A DNA stretch of 64,000 bases, taken from positions 1,798,001 through 1,862,000 of the forward strand of contig NZ_CP051167.1 of assembly GCF_012295525.1 (NCBI RefSeq), read 5' to 3'. Of this stretch, positions 46,601 to 52,666 are shown piece after piece; position 1 is the stretch's first letter; every line of letters begins with the position of its first letter. The DNA is from Oxynema aestuarii AP17 (GTDB taxonomy: Bacteria; Cyanobacteriota; Cyanobacteriia; Cyanobacteriales; Laspinemataceae). The translations under genes and the position numbers were made by a program. The notes below the pieces were generated by a model, which was not told the origin of the DNA, did no database searches, and saw only the letters and a program-made list of their open reading frames with translations.

Positions 46601-48165
46601 TCTGGCGTTTCTCCTTGAACCGTTTCCGATTCAGTTACTGATTCAGTTTCTTTGGAGATATCGGAAGTTGAAACAGTGTCATCGCTTTGTCGTTGAACCG
46701 TTTCCGCATCGGTGGCTAAATTTGGAACAGTTTCGTCCCTTTGTCGTTGAACTGTTTCCGCGTCCGTGGTCGATGCAGTTTCTTCCGCGATATCCGAACT
46801 GGGAACAGTGTCATCGCTTTGTCTTTGAACTGCGTCCGCTTCAGTCACTGATTCAGTTTCTCCCGAGATATCGGAAGTTGAAACAGTGTCATCGCTTTGT
46901 CTTTGAACTGTTTCCAGTTGGGGGGTCGATGCAGTTTCTCCCGAGATGTCCGAACTTGAAACAACTTCTGGCGTTTCTCCTTGAACCGTTTCCGATTCAG
47001 TTACTGATTCAGTTTCTTTGGAGATATCGGAAGTTGAAACAGTGTCATCGCTTTGTCGTTGAACCGTTTCCGCATCGGTGGCTAAATTTGGAACAGTTTC
47101 GTCCCTTTGTCGTTGAACTGTTTCCGCGTCCGTGGTCGATGCAGTTTCTTCCGCGATATCGGAAGTTGAAACAGTGTCATCGCTTTGTCTTTGAACCGCG
47201 TTCCTTTGCGGGGTTGATTTAGTTTCTCCAGCGATATCAGAACTTGAAACAAGTTCTGATATATCTGCTTGAACGGTTTCCGCTTGCGGGGTAGATAAAC
47301 TTTCTTCCGATATATCTGCAACTGGAATAGTATCGTCGCTTTGTTGTTGAACGGTTTCCACTTGCGGGGTCGATGTAGTTTCTCTTGGAAGATCTGAATT
47401 TGAAGAAACTTCAGGAGTTTGTTTTTGAACTAAGTTGGAATCGGTGACGGGTTGAATGGCTTCGCTAGTTGACGAAAAAGTAATATTTTCTAAATTTTGT
47501 TTTTGAAAGGTCTCTATTTTTGCAGGAAATGTAGATTCTCTACTGTCCTGGAACGTTAGTTTATTTTCTTGAATATTGTAAGGGTAGGAGTCTGGTTCTT
47601 TTTGTCTTATTAAAGGGGGGTATTCGCCTGATGGATTAGGGGAATCTAGACGGGAAATGTTAAACGGGGTTTGTTCGATTTTTTGGGGTGTTTCTGGCTC
47701 GATCGCGCCGCCTTCAAGGCGATCGCGTTGAATCAAGTTAGGATCGGGGATAGACGGTTGGGAAAAGGATTGCTGCTGTTGGCGGAACGATTGTGGAGTT
47801 TCTGGGGAAGAGGTGGGGGAGTGGGTTGTTGTTGCGGTTTGTTTTTGTACGGGGGATGAAGATGCTGAATTTAACCCGAAATTTTCAGGAGTTTTTATCG
47901 GTGAATTTGGCGCTAATCCTTCCTCATCTTGCCACGATTCCCACAAGTTCGATTCGGTTTCTCTAGGATAAAAACTCGAAAAATCTGAGGTTCCCGCCAT
48001 CGTTTCCCCCCCCAAGGGAGAGAGAAATTTTGGTTGCAAAAAACTCTGTCCCAAGGGAGACGGACAGTGTAAGCCTCGATGCAGTCCTAATGGTCGTTCG
48101 GACTGGCGAGTTTCTCCCTCGATTGGCGGGAGATTTTCTCTCGGATTGGCGGTGGGTTCGGACAT
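40636..48165 (-). CDS. 2509-residue repeat protein between tube and adaptor genes
   Basis: A single open frame of 7.5 kb. The first ~245 residues and last ~335 are non-repetitive, and the centre is about 70 copies of a 26-residue repeat with core VQRQSDDTVSTSDISKETES. Variants include VQGETPEVVSTSDISGETAS and VQRQTDETVPNLAIPEETAS. It is acidic, rich in Thr, Ser and Glu, without cysteines, and is probably extended or disordered. The C-terminus (LARQIYHLVRQRLEIEKERRGGYFSDRLPW) resembles the end of the 98-aa protein upstream of the tube gene. V/I-Q-R/K motifs recur throughout, as in the DUF4157 protein. The start lies 3 nt after the tube stop; an ATG at 48000 with a G-rich ribosome site is an alternative. 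No known family. Confidence 0.8.
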   Translation of the reverse strand: MSEPTANPRENLPPIEGETRQSERPLGLHRGLHCPSPLGQSFLQPKFLSPLGGETMAGTSDFSSFYPRETESNLWESWQDEEGLAPNSPIKTPENFGLNSASSSPVQKQTATTTHSPTSSPETPQSFRQQQQSFSQPSIPDPNLIQRDRLEGGAIEPETPQKIEQTPFNISRLDSPNPSGEYPPLIRQKEPDSYPYNIQENKLTFQDSRESTFPAKIETFQKQNLENITFSSTSEAIQPVTDSNLVQKQTPEVSSNSDLPRETTSTPQVETVQQQSDDTIPVADISEESLSTPQAETVQADISELVSSSDIAGETKSTPQRNAVQRQSDDTVSTSDIAEETASTTDAETVQRQRDETVPNLATDAETVQRQSDDTVSTSDISKETESVTESETVQGETPEVVSSSDISGETASTPQLETVQRQSDDTVSTSDISGETESVTEADAVQRQSDDTVPSSDIAEETASTTDAETVQRQRDETVPNLATDAETVQRQSDDTVSTSDISKETESVTESETVQGETPEVVSTSDISGETASTPQLETVQRQSDDTVSTSDISKETEPVTEADAVQRQSDDTVSTSDISEETESVTEADAVQRQSDETVPNLAIPEETTSTSQPETVQGETPEVVSTSDISGETASTPQLETVQRQSDDTVSTSDISGETTSTTDAETVQGETPEVVSTSDISGETASTPQLETVQRQSDDTVSTSDISKETESVTEAETVQRQTDETVPNLAIPEETASTTDAETVQGETPEVVSSSDISGETASTPQLETVQRQRDETVPNLATDAETVQRQSDETIATSDISKETESVTESETVQGETPEVVSTSDISGETASTPQLETVQRQSDDTVSTSDISKETESVTEADAVQRQSDDTVPSSDIAEETASTTDAETVQRQRDETVPNLATDAETVQRQSDDTVSTSDISKETESVTEVETVQGETPEVVSSSDISGETASTPQPETVQRQSDDTVSTSNISKETESVTEVETVQGETPEVVSTSDISGESASTPQPETVQRQSDDTVSTSDISKETESVTEADAVQRQSDDTVPSSDIAEETESVTEADAVQRQSDETVPNLAIPEETTSTSQPETVQGETPEVVSTSDISGETASTPQLETVQRQSDDTVSTSDISGETTSTTDAETVQGETPEVVSTSDISGETASTPQLETVQRQSDDTVSTSDISKETESVTEAETVQRQRDETVPNLAIPEETTSTTDAETVQGETPEVVSSSDISGETASTPQLETVQRQSDDTVSTSDISKETESVTEAETVQRQTDETVPNLAIPEETASTTDAETVQGETPEVVSSSDISGETASTTEAETVQRQTDETVPNLAIPEETASTTDAETVQGETPEVVSTSDISKETESVTEAETVQRQTDETVPNLAISGETTSTTEAETVQRQTDETVPNLAIPEETASTTDAETVQGETPEVVSSSDISGETASTTEAETVQRQSDDTVSTSDISKETESVTEADAVQRHSDETVPSSDIAEETESVTEADAVQRQSDDTVSTSDISGETTSTTDAETVQGETPEVVSTSDISGETASTPQLETVQRQSDDTVSTSDISKETESVTEADAVQRHSDDTVPSSDIAEETESVTEADAVQRHSDETVPNLAIPEETASTTDAETVQGETPEVVSSSDISGETASTPQPETVQRQSDDTVSTSDISKETESVTEAETVQGETSEVVSSSDISGETASTTEAETVQRQSDETIATSDISGETASTPQLETVQRQSDDTVSTSDISKETESVTEAETVQRHSDETVPNLAIPEETASTTDAETVQGETPEVVSSSDISGETASTPQPETVQRQSDDTVSTSDISKETESVTEADAVQRQSDDTVPSSDIAEETASTTDAETVQRQRDETVPNLATDAETVQRQSDDTVSTSDISKETESVTEADAVQRHSDETVPSSDIAEETESVTEADAVQRQSDETVPNLAIPEETASTTDAETVQGETPEVVSTSDISGETASTTESETVQRQTDETVPNLAIPEETASTTDAETVQGETPEVVSTSDISGETASTTESETVQRQTDETVPNLAIPEETASTTDAETVQGETPEVVSTSDISGETASTPQPETVQRQRDETIVTSDISGETTSTSQAETVQGETPEVVSTSDIPEETTPTPQAERVQRETPEVVSSSDIAGETASTPQAESLELSPMSPISGDMQSLIERDTVRRKTGEIHRDLQQREAIQAVSTNDSIEEASDSIESNSNSYLTGSQKEAGDTVDHRYIQSSALNDNNATVAQLLRESDRPSQLSHGIENLGSWQPLGQSQPLGQYPQSIIQREERSPKNDPDRPRSVTNFIQKSRSLSPESAIAPDLQTPSASETPDRWSSIADLLAHSDSPQPAAANAQPKIQKRSPVIQRQSQKPTAPSPEDNDSTLIFTPDGFQTLPSSNNSRSQHLQLKSKTNNGSPPDIQRLAPSATEAIAEIGPSNADPTPQTPNTNDLELLARQIYHLVRQRLEIEKERRGGYFSDRLPW
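41630..47430. repeat. Coding tandem repeat, 78-bp unit, about 70 copies
   Basis: Near-identical 78-bp units encode the 26-residue repeats. Different unit types (VQGE, VQRQ-SDD, VQRQ-TDE, VQRH, VQRQ-RDE) recur in set orders, which points to duplication of multi-unit blocks. Five copies of a shortened unit (VPNLATDAET in place of VPNLAIPEETASTTDAET) lack 24 bp but keep the frame. Confidence 0.85.
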
Positions 48166-48168
48166 GGT

Positions 48169-48690
48169 TTAACTTCCGGAGAAATAGCCTAGGGAATCTC
48201 GTTTAACTTTGGTGGCGCCTCCACTTCCGGAGGGGTTGGCGACGACTTTCAATCCTTCATAAGCGAGGGTCAATTCTTCGATCGCCACGGAATTTCCACT
48301 CGCTTGCAATGAGGGGGTTTTCCATCCGACGGGTACGGCCCCGATTAAGGTCCATCGCTGCATGGTTTCCCCGGCTTGATTGAAGACTAAAATGTTAATG
48401 TTCCGTCGTTCTTTTGCCCCTGTCGATAAGATTTTATTCATCCATTCCCAAAAGGTTAAATCGTTGGTAATTCCTCTTTTAAGAGTGATGTCATCAAATT
48501 TTGCTTGTTTGAGCAAAATTCGTTGTTGGTCGTTGACTCCTCCTTCAAAAAATGTTTCTTTATCAACCTGGATACTCAATCCCGAACATTCACTAAAGGA
48601 AGCGGCGATCGCGCTATCTATTTCTACATAAAATCGATTGTCTGTAACGAAGTTTGCATGATTATATTGTCGATTTTTACTCTTAGCCAT
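48169..48690 (-). CDS. Inner tube protein (phage tail tube / gp19 type, Pvc1-like)
   Basis: 173 aa, the size of eCIS inner tube proteins. The family pattern is seen in FVTDNRFYVEIDSAIAASFSECSGLSIQVDKETFFEGGVNDQQRILLKQAKFDDITLKRG, then FWEWMNKI and VFNQAGETMQRWTLIGAVPVGWKTPSLQASGNSVAIEELTLAYEGLKV. It polymerises into the hollow tube that carries cargo. Its ATG overlaps the stop of the 98-aa gene by one base (TAATG) with GGAGGGGG just before. The large repeat gene starts 3 nt after its stop, so the three are strongly coupled. Confidence 0.94.
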   Translation of the reverse strand: MAKSKNRQYNHANFVTDNRFYVEIDSAIAASFSECSGLSIQVDKETFFEGGVNDQQRILLKQAKFDDITLKRGITNDLTFWEWMNKILSTGAKERRNINILVFNQAGETMQRWTLIGAVPVGWKTPSLQASGNSVAIEELTLAYEGLKVVANPSGSGGATKVKRDSLGYFSGS

Positions 48691-48986
48691 TACCCCCTCC
48701 TCCCATATTCACCTCGGCGTTCGCGATCGCGTCTCAATTCTTCTACCATCATCTCCCAAACCCGATCGCCCAACTCCTGCATTAATATCGGATCTTGGAG
48801 GATTTGACTTGCTAATTTCTTCAGCCGCATTTCGGTTTGGCGATCGCCTAAACGACTGTCGAACACTAAACTCGAACTTGCATATCCGGCGGGATCGCTG
48901 GCTGCGGGAATGGGGGGAAGAAAAGCTTGCCGTTCTCTTCCCTTCAATCCCGATATTTCTGTGGACCGGATGCGGCGATCGCTCAT
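48690..48986 (-). CDS. Small protein with conserved ERRG ending, upstream of tube gene
   Basis: 98 aa from the ATG at 48986 (GGGGG 7-11 nt upstream; an ATG at 48998 adds four codons). The start MSDRRIRSTEISGLKG is basic. The C-terminal helix LASQILQDPILMQELGDRVWEMMVEELRRDRERRGEYGRRG ends in ERRG, a feature shared with the end of the 2509-aa protein (EKERRGGYF). Small proteins in this place in eCIS operons (Pvc6-like) sit near the tube. I cannot name the family. The gene overlaps the tube gene start by 1 nt. Confidence 0.65.
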   Translation of the reverse strand: MSDRRIRSTEISGLKGRERQAFLPPIPAASDPAGYASSSLVFDSRLGDRQTEMRLKKLASQILQDPILMQELGDRVWEMMVEELRRDRERRGEYGRRG

Positions 48987-49063
48987 AAATACCCCCATTC
49001 TACTTACTAGTTTAAACTGCGCTGCAGGCGATCGTCATTAGCCAAAGGTCTAAGTTTCAGCCC

Positions 49064-51553
49064 TTATTCCGGTAAGGGTTGCACGGGAATCAATCCCGTC
49101 TGACTTAACAACCGTTGTGCTTCTACTGTAGACAGCATTTCGGCAAATTTCGGTCCGGCAGGTACCCGACTGTTATCTCGCGGGTAAACGACGACAACCG
49201 GATAGGCTAACGGATACTGACCTCGAACAAACGCATTAACATTATAACGATAACTTCCTTTGTTGTTGCATAAGTCGGTTTCTGGTGTAATTCCTTCGTT
49301 ATCTCTTTCAACTAATGGCGAGATTGGCGCGCGATCTCCTTGCGAAATGGCTAAGGGATAAATCGAGCATTGACCGAAAATTTTACTCAATGTCCCAAAT
49401 CCTATACTCCCGATTTCTTCACCCTCAAAATCGCGGATAATGGATCGTAAAATCTCAAAAGTAGGCAACTGTAACAACTGCGGTTCTTCGATCGTGAAAC
49501 TCGTCGAATCTTGCTGGGATTGGCGGAGGCGATCGAAGGAAATTTGTGCCGATTCTTCTGGCAAAACACGCTGTTTAAAAATCTCGATCGCCTCTCCATC
49601 TGCGGGAATGTAGAGTCGGACGGGTAAATTCGGTCCGCCGAGTTCCTGCCAATTTCTAATTTTTCCCGTATATAGTTTTTGCAGTTGTTCGATTGTCAAA
49701 CTCCCGTTGAGGGCTGCCGGAATACTGCGATCGCGGCGTGCATAACTAAAACTAACAAAAACGACTAAACCATCGTAGGCGATTGTTTGATATCCTAATT
49801 CTGTATAGAGACTGTCTTTTGCGAATTTTTCTACACTCGGCAAACTCATAATTCCAAAATCGGCCTGTTTCGACCGAATCGCGCCGATCGCTTGCGAAAT
49901 AGACTCTTTCGGTCGATAATTCAATTCAAATTTTGGCTTGTCTTCTGCCAAGCTTTCGTCCAAACTTTTACCTTTTTGAATTAAATTTTCTTGAGTTAAA
50001 ATATAACTCCAGTTTCCTTGTTTTTCTCCGGTATAAGTAAAGTTACCATCGGGAACCCCTGCCACTTCCTCAATGCAGCAAATAACGCCGTTTTCCTCTT
50101 CAATATTTTTTTGTTTGCTACGCGCGATCGCCACCCATATTAACAAAAATAGTAATAGAAGTCCCGCCGTTCCTAAAATTAAAAAAGGTAACCTTTTTTG
50201 CCATTGACGATCGCCTTTTTTTGCTTCTTTCTCCGAACTTATCTCTTCAACTGCTTCAATCTCTTCTCGCGCTTGTGTGGAGACTATTCCTCGTTGAAAA
50301 GGAATTTTTAATAATGCAATTCGTGCGGCTTCTACATTGGGGAAAGCAACGGCATTGACGCCGATCGCTCGTTCGATAAACTGTTTTAATTCCGGGGTGA
50401 CATCCGCAGGCCAATTTCGATCGAGTCTCGGATCGAGATGTTCGTTAGTTTCCGGATCGATCGTCCGTCCTGCTAATAAATAAAAGGCCACTTTGCCGAG
50501 ATCGGCTAAATCTTTTAGGGGGGAAGAGGTCGGAATTTGAGAGGCAGGGGGAATAAACCGATATTCCCACAAAGCTAAATCACATAAATAGATAAAAAAT
50601 CCCTGCCAGTCCGGTAGAATAATTAAACTGTCTAAGTTGATATTTCCGTGGACTATACCTTCTTGAATTAAACCAGAACGTAAGCGAAACTTTTGCGTGT
50701 GGAGGAACTCCAAACTCTGCAAGATACGATCGAGAATTTGCCAGACTTGAGCGTTCGTTAATGCCCCAGTTTCGGCGAGATAAGTGGCGAGAGTCGGCGC
50801 CATATCCAAATGGGCGGGAGTGACTAAATAACACCGTTCTTCCTTCGGATCGGCGATCGCCTCGATCGGATCGACGAGGCGAAAATCTTGGACTCTACCA
50901 TCGGCTAAACTCAATCCCGCCAACCGCATAAACATTTCTTTGGTTTGGCGTTCTTCGAGGCTATTAAAATACTGTTTTGGTAACAAATATTCTTTAATCG
51001 CCACCGCTTGACGATCGCTCAAACGAATCGCCCGATAAATCCGCCCCATTCCTCGCGATCGCACGAATTTTTCAATTTCATAAACCCCTCGACTCCCACG
51101 AATTTGTGTTTCCGGGGCTAACAAGGTAGGAAATCCACAGCGAAGACAATATTTCGCTTTCGGTTGTTCGTCGAGGGTTTTTTGAGTCCACGGACACTCT
51201 AACGGATTGCCCCGTTCGCATCGATAATGTTGGTAGTAAAGTTTGACTTGTTGCGGAATATATAATCCCGCCGTTTCTTGCAACTCTGGGGGCAGTTGTT
51301 CGCGATCTGTTTCAACGCCCGGTTTCCCTTTGAGGCGATCGCTCACTTTCCCTTTCATTTCTTCTACACTAGGAGTGGGAATCTCTTTGAGATATTCACT
51401 CAAAAAAGGAACCATCCACCGCATTCTCGTGGGAATGAGGTTGACCGCCCGCATCAATACACTGCTTTTAACAAAGCCAACAAATCCAACCGCCCGACTG
51501 ACTTCTTTTTGGCGTGCAGTTTTGGCCAAGTCTTTGAATGATTTTTTAGCCAT
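49064..51553 (-). CDS. Transmembrane pseudokinase fused to a PstS-like binding domain
   Basis: 829 aa. An N-terminal region contains Cys112, Cys120, Cys136 and Cys139, which suit a zinc ribbon. A protein kinase-like domain follows (about 155-420). The ATP-binding Lys is present (AVAIKEYLL, K187), but the catalytic loop reads VHGNINLDSL, so the HRD Asp is missing, and the DFG position reads CDLA. This indicates a pseudokinase. One transmembrane segment (about 455-477) leads to a periplasmic-binding-protein domain of PstS type (FGIMSLPSVEKFA, LYTGKIRNWQELGG, IGSIGFGTL, YPVVVVYPRDN). The order suggests a ligand sensed outside and a signal passed inside. It is embedded in the CIS cluster. Confidence 0.83.
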   Translation of the reverse strand: MAKKSFKDLAKTARQKEVSRAVGFVGFVKSSVLMRAVNLIPTRMRWMVPFLSEYLKEIPTPSVEEMKGKVSDRLKGKPGVETDREQLPPELQETAGLYIPQQVKLYYQHYRCERGNPLECPWTQKTLDEQPKAKYCLRCGFPTLLAPETQIRGSRGVYEIEKFVRSRGMGRIYRAIRLSDRQAVAIKEYLLPKQYFNSLEERQTKEMFMRLAGLSLADGRVQDFRLVDPIEAIADPKEERCYLVTPAHLDMAPTLATYLAETGALTNAQVWQILDRILQSLEFLHTQKFRLRSGLIQEGIVHGNINLDSLIILPDWQGFFIYLCDLALWEYRFIPPASQIPTSSPLKDLADLGKVAFYLLAGRTIDPETNEHLDPRLDRNWPADVTPELKQFIERAIGVNAVAFPNVEAARIALLKIPFQRGIVSTQAREEIEAVEEISSEKEAKKGDRQWQKRLPFLILGTAGLLLLFLLIWVAIARSKQKNIEEENGVICCIEEVAGVPDGNFTYTGEKQGNWSYILTQENLIQKGKSLDESLAEDKPKFELNYRPKESISQAIGAIRSKQADFGIMSLPSVEKFAKDSLYTELGYQTIAYDGLVVFVSFSYARRDRSIPAALNGSLTIEQLQKLYTGKIRNWQELGGPNLPVRLYIPADGEAIEIFKQRVLPEESAQISFDRLRQSQQDSTSFTIEEPQLLQLPTFEILRSIIRDFEGEEIGSIGFGTLSKIFGQCSIYPLAISQGDRAPISPLVERDNEGITPETDLCNNKGSYRYNVNAFVRGQYPLAYPVVVVYPRDNSRVPAGPKFAEMLSTVEAQRLLSQTGLIPVQPLPE

Positions 51554-51717
51554 AATCTATCGGTATTTTGAGCAATAGGTTCTCGTCTAAGCCCCTGTTT
51601 CTAGTAGAGACGATCGGAGGGAGAGATTTTATTAAAAAATATTGAAATTTTTAACGATTTCGTGCGATCGCGCGTATTGCTAGAGTAGCATTATTCTAAC
51701 TCAGGTGGAGAAATTCA

Positions 51718-51927
51718 ATGGCACAAGAAGAAGTCGTCCGCCTCTTCCGCGAGGCGCAAACCAATCCCATGTTAAAAGCTCAAGTGAATGCAGCTCCAGA
51801 TTTGGAAGCTTTTGTCAGCCTCGCCCGGGAGTTGGGATACGATTTTACCCTAGAAGAATGGAAGGCCGCAACGGGTTTCCAAGTTGAAGAATTTGAATCA
51901 GAATTGTCTGAAATTCCGGGAATTTAA
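51718..51927 (+). CDS. Nif11-like leader-peptide family protein
   Basis: A 69-aa protein beginning MAQEEVVRLFREAQTNPMLKAQVNAAPDLEAFVSLARELGYDFTLEEWKAATG, which fits the Nif11-type precursor/leader fold. It has an AGGTGGAG ribosome site 8-15 nt upstream. The C-terminus (VEEFESELSEIPGI) is acidic with no Cys and no Gly-Gly cleavage site, so it does not look like a modified peptide precursor. Such stand-alone Nif11 proteins are common in cyanobacteria and their role is unknown. It lies on the opposite strand inside the CIS cluster, with a bidirectional hairpin downstream. Confidence 0.8.
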   Translation: MAQEEVVRLFREAQTNPMLKAQVNAAPDLEAFVSLARELGYDFTLEEWKAATGFQVEEFESELSEIPGI

Positions 51928-52011
51928 CGGGTTTTAAAATACGCCGTCACGGGTCTCTCAGGTAGGTCGGCAATTAAAATTATGACAAAAATTAACGGAA
52001 CCTGAAAAGGC

Positions 52012-52039
52012 TTAGAGACGCGATCGCCCGCGTCTCTAA
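52012..52039. terminator. Perfect 11-bp hairpin between convergent genes
   Basis: TTAGAGACGCG pairs with CGCGTCTCTAA across the 6-nt loop ATCGCC. It lies between the end of the Nif11 gene (plus) and the 195-aa gene (minus). Probably a shared terminator; no strong T-run. Confidence 0.6.
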
Positions 52040-52078
52040 TCTATCCTTCAATTAGGCCGATCGCCCCTCCAACACGAG

Positions 52079-52666
52079 TTATTGCAATCCTAACTCCGTC
52101 AAGGTTTCATTGAGTTGGTTGGTGCGATCGATTTGCGCCTGTCGTTGATTGTTGAGAATGATTTGATGCTGTTGTTTTTGGGCGTACTCTTGCCGAACTT
52201 GAGCAATTTGCTGGGTAATTTCTTGTTGGAATTGGGCGTAAGCCGTCTGATTATTTAATTCGGCGATCGCCGCATCAAAGGTATCCGAACTGACCACCAC
52301 CCCTTTGACCCAGCCTCCTGGAGTAATAGGCTCGAAAATTCCTTGAAGATCGTTAACAAGCTGAGCCGGGACGTTAATTTGCTGGGGCGCATTCCCTCCT
52401 TTAATATGTTGGTTGTAAATATGTTTGCCAAAGCCAAACGAGGGGGCTTGCTCGAAGCGTTCGACTTTCATGCGGAAGGAGATTTCCTCTTCAATATGAT
52501 TGATTAATCCCCAGGCATAATACAGCTCTTTCCAGAAGGGAAGATCTAGCGCTTCCTGAATACTTCCCGGCGCATCTTGACTCACCAAAACTCGTTTTTG
52601 TCCGGCATTCAAATCGACCGGAACTCGTTGAATTTGTTGGAGAGAAGTTTGCGCTAAAACATTCAC
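52079..52666 (-). CDS. Unknown protein coupled to the DUF4157 gene
   Basis: 195 aa, with its ATG overlapping the DUF4157 stop by 4 nt (ATGA), so the two are translated as a pair. The first part has DLPFWKELYYAWGLINHIEEEISFRMKVERFEQ and LVNDLQGIFEPITPGGWVKGVVVSSDTFDAA. The last 70 residues are a Gln-rich coiled coil (FQQEITQQIAQVRQEYAQKQQHQ). No signal peptide or membrane segment and no family I recognise. It could be a chaperone, cargo partner or immunity-type factor for the DUF4157 protein; only the coupling supports that. Confidence 0.65.
   Translation of the reverse strand: MNVLAQTSLQQIQRVPVDLNAGQKRVLVSQDAPGSIQEALDLPFWKELYYAWGLINHIEEEISFRMKVERFEQAPSFGFGKHIYNQHIKGGNAPQQINVPAQLVNDLQGIFEPITPGGWVKGVVVSSDTFDAAIAELNNQTAYAQFQQEITQQIAQVRQEYAQKQQHQIILNNQRQAQIDRTNQLNETLTELGLQ

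Noticed and set aside
42294-47222. Many plus-strand open frames opposite the giant repeat gene (for example 46356-47222)
   Set aside because: They are shadows of the repeat: each has the same low-complexity QFLPRCPNLKQ-type text, caused by the complementary strand of a stop-free repeat.
41630-47430. CRISPR array
   Set aside because: Periodicity is 78 bp with no unique spacers and the sequence is an intact coding frame.
40636-48165. Giant protein as a standard tape-measure protein
   Set aside because: Tape measures are helical and rich in Ala/Lys/Glu, usually with a transmembrane part; this one is Thr/Ser/Glu repeat text without membrane segments. A ruler role is not excluded but the family assignment is not supported.
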